Shown here one piece after another: positions 7,959-11,228 of a stretch of DNA of 11,228 nucleotides. The stretch lies in the NCBI GenBank assembly GCA_036501345.1, contig DASYAN010000399.1, forward strand, positions 1 through 11,228, given 5' to 3'. Made by a program: the position numbers and the translations under genes. Numbering within the stretch: the stretch's first letter is position 1; each line of letters begins with the position of its first letter. Source of the DNA: DASYAN01 sp036501345. GTDB lineage: Bacteria; Chloroflexota; Ktedonobacteria; Ktedonobacterales; Ktedonobacteraceae. Below the pieces are notes generated by a model. That model ran no database searches and was not told the DNA's origin. It saw only the letters and a program-made list of their open reading frames with translations.

Positions 7959-7993
7959 CTATTGACTATTTTCGAACTATTTTAGCACCTATT
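7958..7993 (+). promoter_or_regulatory. Phased ACTATT direct repeats
   Basis: ACTATT occurs at 7958, 7965 and 7976, and a related CCTATT at 7988. The 7965 and 7976 copies extend to ACTATTTT and are 11 bp apart, with the next related copy 12 bp on, close to one helical turn each. Such spacing is typical of direct-repeat sites of OmpR/PhoB-type response regulators. The region is AT-rich and the motif short, so chance is not excluded. Confidence 0.25.
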
Positions 7994-8069
7994 GAATATA
8001 TCGACAAGAGAGAATTTGTCCCTCTTTCCCTCTAGCTCTTCTCCTCTTGTAGTGGCATTATAGAAGGGG

Positions 8070-8075
8070 AAGGAG
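8070..8075 (+). promoter_or_regulatory. Ribosome binding site of GH18-like gene
   Basis: AAGGAG lies seven bases before the ATG at 8083. This is a strong site at ideal spacing, and it fixes the start just before a typical signal peptide. Confidence 0.75.
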
Positions 8076-8082
8076 TAACGGT

Positions 8083-10089
8083 ATGAATAGACGCTCTCTT
8101 TTACGATTAGCTATTTATAATCTATTAATTATAGGTATTATAATTGCAACCTATGCTGTGAATAATCTTAATGTGCAAAAATCCTATGCAGCTTCGGGTG
8201 AATTCCCTAGCCAGTATTTTGCTCCGAATGTGGATGCTACTCTGGCAGGCAATCCCTTTCCTAGTGTAATAAGTCAGGCGAGTAAGGTTACTGGCACAAA
8301 ATACTATGAACTTGGTTTTATTAACGCGAGCAAAGGTCAATGTCAGGCGTTGTGGGGTGGAGTGAATTCTCTGACTTATATGCAAGGTGATATTGCTAAC
8401 TTACGGGCGAGTGGTGGAGATATCATTCTAAACTTTGGTGGCTATGCCGCCGGGAATCCAAGTGATCCCTCTGTTGATCCACAACAGCAGGAAGAGCTTG
8501 CATTGGCTTGTCCGACAGCTGTAAGCCTGCGGGCTCAGTACCAAAAAGCGATTACTGCGTATCACGCGACACATGTTGCATTTGCTATTGAAGGGGATGC
8601 ACTTTCTAACTCGAAATATTCTACTTCGATCAGCCTCCGCAATTTGGCCATTGCTGGTCTCAAATCAGGTGTTCCGGGGATGCCGTTGTGTGTGGAGTTT
8701 ACACTTACAGCGACAACCACTGGCTTAACTGATGAGGGAGAGATTTTGTTGGAGGATGCTATTGATAAGGGAGTCAATATCTGCGCCGTCAACATTTTGG
8801 CGATGAATTATGGCTCTGCTACTCCCGTTGATCAACCGGGCGCAATGGGGCAATATGCGGTTGATGCAGTGCAGGAGGCATTCTTTCAACTCAAGTTCCT
8901 CTTTCCGAGAAAGTCGGCCAGTCAATTGTGGTCTATGATGGGTGTGACTATCATGAATGGTGTGAACAACTCGAGTGGTCAGGGTGGACGAGAGATTTTC
9001 TCTTTAGCGGATGCACAAACATTGCTGCAGTTTGCTTTAAGAAGCAAGATTCGTGAATTGTCAATATGGGAACTGCATCGCGATCAGCCTCCCACTGGAA
9101 GTGTTATTGCTCCCACGGATACAGTCACTGCTACTCCGACCCTGAATAGTGGTATCCAGCAAAAGCCTTATGAGTTCTCGACGGCTTTCAATACATTTAC
9201 ATCGAGTTTAGGGTGTCCAAATCAACCAGGTATCACATCTCCGTTTATTGGCATCCCGCCTGCAACTGGGTCTAACACCTCACCATCGGGTGGAGTTGCG
9301 GCTCCGCCATCGGGTGTGAATGTGGCCCCGAGTAGTGCAACCCCGGGTGCAACCACTCCAGGGAGTGGCAATCAGGTTAAGAGCCCTCCAGAGAAGGCGA
9401 ATGCGAACAATATAGGGAATCCAAACTGTATTGTTAATCCTAATGGCAGTAATCCAGGCGGTACTACTACTTTGACTGGTAGCAATAGCAGTCAGAATTG
9501 CACCAGTACTTTGAACAACAATAAGAATGCCCAACCATTGACAGAGAGGGGCAATAGACCCTCACAGACTAAAGTTGGTGGAAGTCTAAGTACTACAGTT
9601 CCGGGTGGATCGAACCCTATAGGTAGTAGCTTGGCCCTCGCGATTGCCAAAAATGGAAGTCAGTTCCAAGTTGGTCAACAGGTGACCTACTCACTGACGC
9701 CTTGCCATCTCCCATCGGCAGGTAATACGATGATTGTCATTACCGATACTATCTCAGCTGGGTTAACAGGTCTAAAAAGTACTAGCAACAATTGGCAGAT
9801 TGTCTACAACTATATGTTTGGGAATGGCTCTATGACGGTAGTAGCACTCTACACGGGCCCTCGTACAATAGCTTCTGGCAGCTCCTTGCCGCCGTTTACT
9901 TTCAGTGGGATGCTGACTGCGGCGGCGGCACCCCGTCTAACCTCCTTCGGGCTGGTTGCTACAGTAGATCCACCATCAGGATCGCTAGGACCATCAGGAT
10001 TGTCAGGATCGTTAGGATCGTTAGGTTTATCATTGAATACCAAGATTACTGGGTGGGCTGCAGCGGTAGATACGCTCTCTGTGCAGTAG
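8083..10089 (+). CDS. Secreted GH18 chitinase-like protein with altered active site and DUF11-like tail
   Basis: This 668-residue protein has an N-terminal signal peptide (NRR, then hydrophobic 6-26, likely cleavage near A36-A37). Residues about 44-335 resemble a GH18 barrel of the type ending in an SxW-x-hRD motif: FAPNVDAT, IILNFGG 114-120, AFAIEG 166-171, VNILAMNYG 236-244, GVTIMNGVNN 287-296 and LSIWELHRD 326-334. GH18 chitinases cleave chitin using DxDxE and a later MDYG. Here the motif reads A166-x-A168-x-E170, N242 replaces the MDYG Asp, and N296 stands where relatives usually have Asp. The glutamate remains, but the residues that position the substrate acetamide are gone, so hydrolysis is doubtful; chitin or glycan binding is an alternative. 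A Pro/Ser/Gly/Asn-rich linker (about 335-515) leads to a DUF11-like beta domain (about 516-628) and a Gly-Ser-Leu repeat tail. It is the first gene of a likely operon with an ABC transporter. Confidence 0.88.
   Translation: MNRRSLLRLAIYNLLIIGIIIATYAVNNLNVQKSYAASGEFPSQYFAPNVDATLAGNPFPSVISQASKVTGTKYYELGFINASKGQCQALWGGVNSLTYMQGDIANLRASGGDIILNFGGYAAGNPSDPSVDPQQQEELALACPTAVSLRAQYQKAITAYHATHVAFAIEGDALSNSKYSTSISLRNLAIAGLKSGVPGMPLCVEFTLTATTTGLTDEGEILLEDAIDKGVNICAVNILAMNYGSATPVDQPGAMGQYAVDAVQEAFFQLKFLFPRKSASQLWSMMGVTIMNGVNNSSGQGGREIFSLADAQTLLQFALRSKIRELSIWELHRDQPPTGSVIAPTDTVTATPTLNSGIQQKPYEFSTAFNTFTSSLGCPNQPGITSPFIGIPPATGSNTSPSGGVAAPPSGVNVAPSSATPGATTPGSGNQVKSPPEKANANNIGNPNCIVNPNGSNPGGTTTLTGSNSSQNCTSTLNNNKNAQPLTERGNRPSQTKVGGSLSTTVPGGSNPIGSSLALAIAKNGSQFQVGQQVTYSLTPCHLPSAGNTMIVITDTISAGLTGLKSTSNNWQIVYNYMFGNGSMTVVALYTGPRTIASGSSLPPFTFSGMLTAAAAPRLTSFGLVATVDPPSGSLGPSGLSGSLGSLGLSLNTKITGWAAAVDTLSVQ
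9970..10035 (+). repeat. Short degenerate repeat encoding a Gly-Ser-Leu tail
   Basis: Repeated TCAGGATCG / TTAGGATCG-like nonamers encode residues 630-651 (SGSLGPSGLSGSLGSLGLS) near the C-terminus of the GH18-like protein. The period is nine bases with small variations. It may vary in length between strains by slippage, in multiples of three, without breaking the frame. Confidence 0.6.
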
Positions 10090-10100
10090 CCAAAATGACA

Positions 10101-10105
10101 GGGAG
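10101..10105 (+). promoter_or_regulatory. Ribosome binding site deciding the ABC ATPase start
   Basis: GGGAG lies six bases before the ATG at 10112 but only three before the in-frame GTG at 10109. The spacing favours ATG 10112. The choice changes the protein by one residue. Confidence 0.6.
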
Positions 10106-10111
10106 TACGTG

Positions 10112-11008
10112 ATGGCAGTTATAGAGTGCATCGAACTGTCTAAATCCTATGGTAGGTGTGTCATGGCGCTCAATGATATCAACTTGAGCATTGAGGCAGG
10201 GACATCCTTTGGTCTACTGGGAGAGAATGGCGCGGGCAAATCTACGCTCATTCGCATACTTATGGGTTTCATTCATCCCTCTTCGGGGAGTGTACGTATT
10301 TTTGCTGAAGAGCGAGTCGAACGTGCACATTCACGTATTGGCTATGTGCATGAGCCCCCCATCTTTGAGACACGCTTCTCCGGTCGTGCATATCTGAACT
10401 ACTTGGCCCAGCTTTCTGGTCTGTGGGGTCATGCCAAGCATGTTCGTGTCGAGGGGTTGCTTGAAAGGGTCAATCTGAAAGAAGTGGCAGAGCGAGCTAT
10501 TGGCACGTACTCAAAAGGAATGCTTCAGCGTCTTGCCATTGCCCAGGCCCTGGTAAGTGATCCAGATTTACTAATCCTGGATGAGCCAACCAGTGGGCTT
10601 GATCCACGTAGCCAGTGGGAAGTACGCCAGATTATTATGGCTCTGTGCAATCAAGGCAAGACAATCCTATTATGCTCGCACTATCTTGCAGAAGTTGAAG
10701 TACTATGTAATACGGTGGGTATGCTCCGGCGTGGTCAGTTGATTCTCTGTGGTGCTGTTACTGACCTGCTCCAATCTCAGGATATTGTTGAGATCCTACT
10801 TGCCCCTGATCTGTCTGCACAGGATGTGGTTTCACGTCTTGGTATTACTGTTATCGAAATGCAAGGAAATCTCTTGCGCATTGCTGCATCCTCGCAGTCA
10901 GCGGTTCTTTCTGCATTGGTACGGGCTCACATTCCCATTCTGGCGCTGAATCCTATGTACCAGACACTTGAAGAGGTTTATGTGCGTGCAACCCAGGCTA
11001 ATCAATAA
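10112..11008 (+). CDS. ABC-2-type transporter ATP-binding protein
   Basis: This 298-residue ATPase would power an ABC exporter of the ABC-2 type (DrrA/NatA/CcmA-like) at the inner face of the membrane. It has Walker A GENGAGKST 37-45, an ABC signature variant YSKGM 133-137 followed by QRLAIAQAL, Walker B LLILDEP 153-159, a D-loop SGLDP 161-165 and the H-loop histidine H190. The Q-loop region reads IGYVHEPP (76-83) without the usual glutamine, a common kind of variation in this subfamily. The last 90 or so residues form the accessory C-terminal region seen in ABC-2 ATPases. A GTG at 10109 could add one residue. It begins 22 bp after the GH18-like stop and is followed 10 bp later by a membrane protein, so the three are probably one transcript. 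The substrate is not predictable from the sequence. Confidence 0.95.
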   Translation: MAVIECIELSKSYGRCVMALNDINLSIEAGTSFGLLGENGAGKSTLIRILMGFIHPSSGSVRIFAEERVERAHSRIGYVHEPPIFETRFSGRAYLNYLAQLSGLWGHAKHVRVEGLLERVNLKEVAERAIGTYSKGMLQRLAIAQALVSDPDLLILDEPTSGLDPRSQWEVRQIIMALCNQGKTILLCSHYLAEVEVLCNTVGMLRRGQLILCGAVTDLLQSQDIVEILLAPDLSAQDVVSRLGITVIEMQGNLLRIAASSQSAVLSALVRAHIPILALNPMYQTLEEVYVRATQANQ

Positions 11009-11013
11009 GGGGG
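11009..11013 (+). promoter_or_regulatory. Ribosome binding site supporting a TTG start
   Basis: GGGGG immediately follows the ATPase stop codon and precedes TTG 11019 with a five-base gap. The in-frame ATG at 11088 has no such site, so TTG is preferred. Confidence 0.5.
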
Positions 11014-11018
11014 CAGCG

Positions 11019-11228
11019 TTGAACACATCTAATTTGCCAACTGCAATCTCTCTTTTCTTGGTCCGGGTATGGAGGCGTTTTTGGCGAATGCCGACGATGA
11101 CGGTAGCGCGTTTTACACTCTGGAGCTATATTCGCAGTGGCTGGATTCTTGGCGATCTCATTTTCGTCTGCTTCCTGTATACATTTTTCTTCTTAGAGTC
11201 TAGTGGCAATGTCAGTTATTTCTATGGG
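11019..11228 (+). CDS. Probable ABC-2 permease subunit, N-terminal fragment cut by window edge
   Basis: An open frame of 70 codons runs from a TTG at 11019 to the end of the window without a stop. The protein begins with NTSNLPTAISLFLVRVWRRF, continues with a basic amphipathic stretch, and has a hydrophobic segment (about 45-60, GWILGDLIFVCFLYTFFF) that looks like a first transmembrane helix. Its position 10 bp after the ABC ATPase stop and its membrane character fit the permease partner of that ATPase. An arginine-rich N-terminus before the first helix is usual for inner-membrane permeases. ATG at 11088 is an alternative start and would drop 23 residues, leaving little before the helix. The family cannot be confirmed from this fragment. 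Confidence 0.7.
   Translation, partial: MNTSNLPTAISLFLVRVWRRFWRMPTMTVARFTLWSYIRSGWILGDLIFVCFLYTFFFLESSGNVSYFYG

Larger units (their letters stand above)
7886..8082. other. Divergent intergenic control region
   Basis: This 197-bp AT-rich region separates the helicase (minus) from the GH18-like gene (plus) and must hold both promoters. It contains a minus-strand TATAAT, a 9-bp inverted repeat, three ACTATT repeats and a shorter inverted repeat (AACATC 7898-7903 / GATGTT 7912-7917) in the helicase leader. TTGACT at 7962-7967 is a good plus-strand -35 match, but no acceptable -10 follows at normal spacing, so the GH18-like promoter is not assigned. Confidence 0.6.

Noticed and set aside
7796..8035. 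Plus-strand open frame spanning the helicase start and the divergent region
   Set aside because: It overlaps the helicase N-terminus, has no Shine-Dalgarno sequence, and its product shows no domain. It runs through the promoter elements.
10109..10111. GTG as the start of the ABC ATPase
   Set aside because: It is only three bases from the GGGAG site, whereas the ATG at 10112 has six-base spacing; it is kept as an alternative.
9792..10112. Plus-strand open frame of 106 codons with an Ile-Arg-Val repeat
   Set aside because: It lies within the GH18-like gene in another frame, and its repeat is only the frame-shifted nonamer array. It has no ribosome site and no recognisable domain.

Overview
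The window most resembles a chromosomal segment of a soil Chloroflexota bacterium of the Ktedonobacteria type. This is inferred from style, not from a search. The supporting traits are base composition near 50% GC, large membrane-anchored Ser/Thr kinases with long low-complexity linkers and an Ala/Thr-rich stalk, a Ski2-like helicase, and a secreted protein combining a GH18-type barrel, a Pro/Ser/Asn-rich linker and a DUF11-like tail. No tRNA, rRNA, CRISPR array, insertion sequence or phage gene was found.

Left half (1-4704, minus strand): two paralogous receptor-type Ser/Thr protein kinases lie in tandem and in the same direction. The upstream copy (4704 to 2209) is complete at 831 aa. The downstream copy starts at 2094 and runs open off the left edge (698 codons visible). 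Both have an intact kinase domain, a long linker, one transmembrane helix, an Ala/Thr-rich stalk and an outer C-terminal domain. The complete kinase carries three 21-residue tandem repeats between two copies of GLLSRTGKF.

Middle (4705-8082): a 550-bp non-coding stretch contains a terminator-like hairpin just after the helicase stop and probably the kinase promoter. It is followed by a minus-strand 876-aa Ski2/Mtr4-like helicase with a DSHCT-type C-terminus and a long charged insert between its RecA domains. A 197-bp divergent region with a perfect TATAAT, a 9-bp inverted repeat and phased ACTATT repeats separates the helicase from the right-hand genes.

Right part (8083-11228, plus strand): a likely operon encodes a secreted GH18-chitinase-like protein, an ABC-2-type ATPase 22 bp later, and the start of a probable membrane permease from a TTG codon 10 bp after that, cut by the right edge. 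The GH18-like protein keeps the catalytic-position glutamate but has alanine at both aspartate positions of the DxDxE motif, and asparagine at two further conserved aspartate positions. It is therefore probably a chitin-binding pseudoenzyme or an altered hydrolase. Together the genes suggest cell-surface signalling, RNA processing and a secreted or exported function, but nothing in the sequence directly links the kinases to the right-hand operon.
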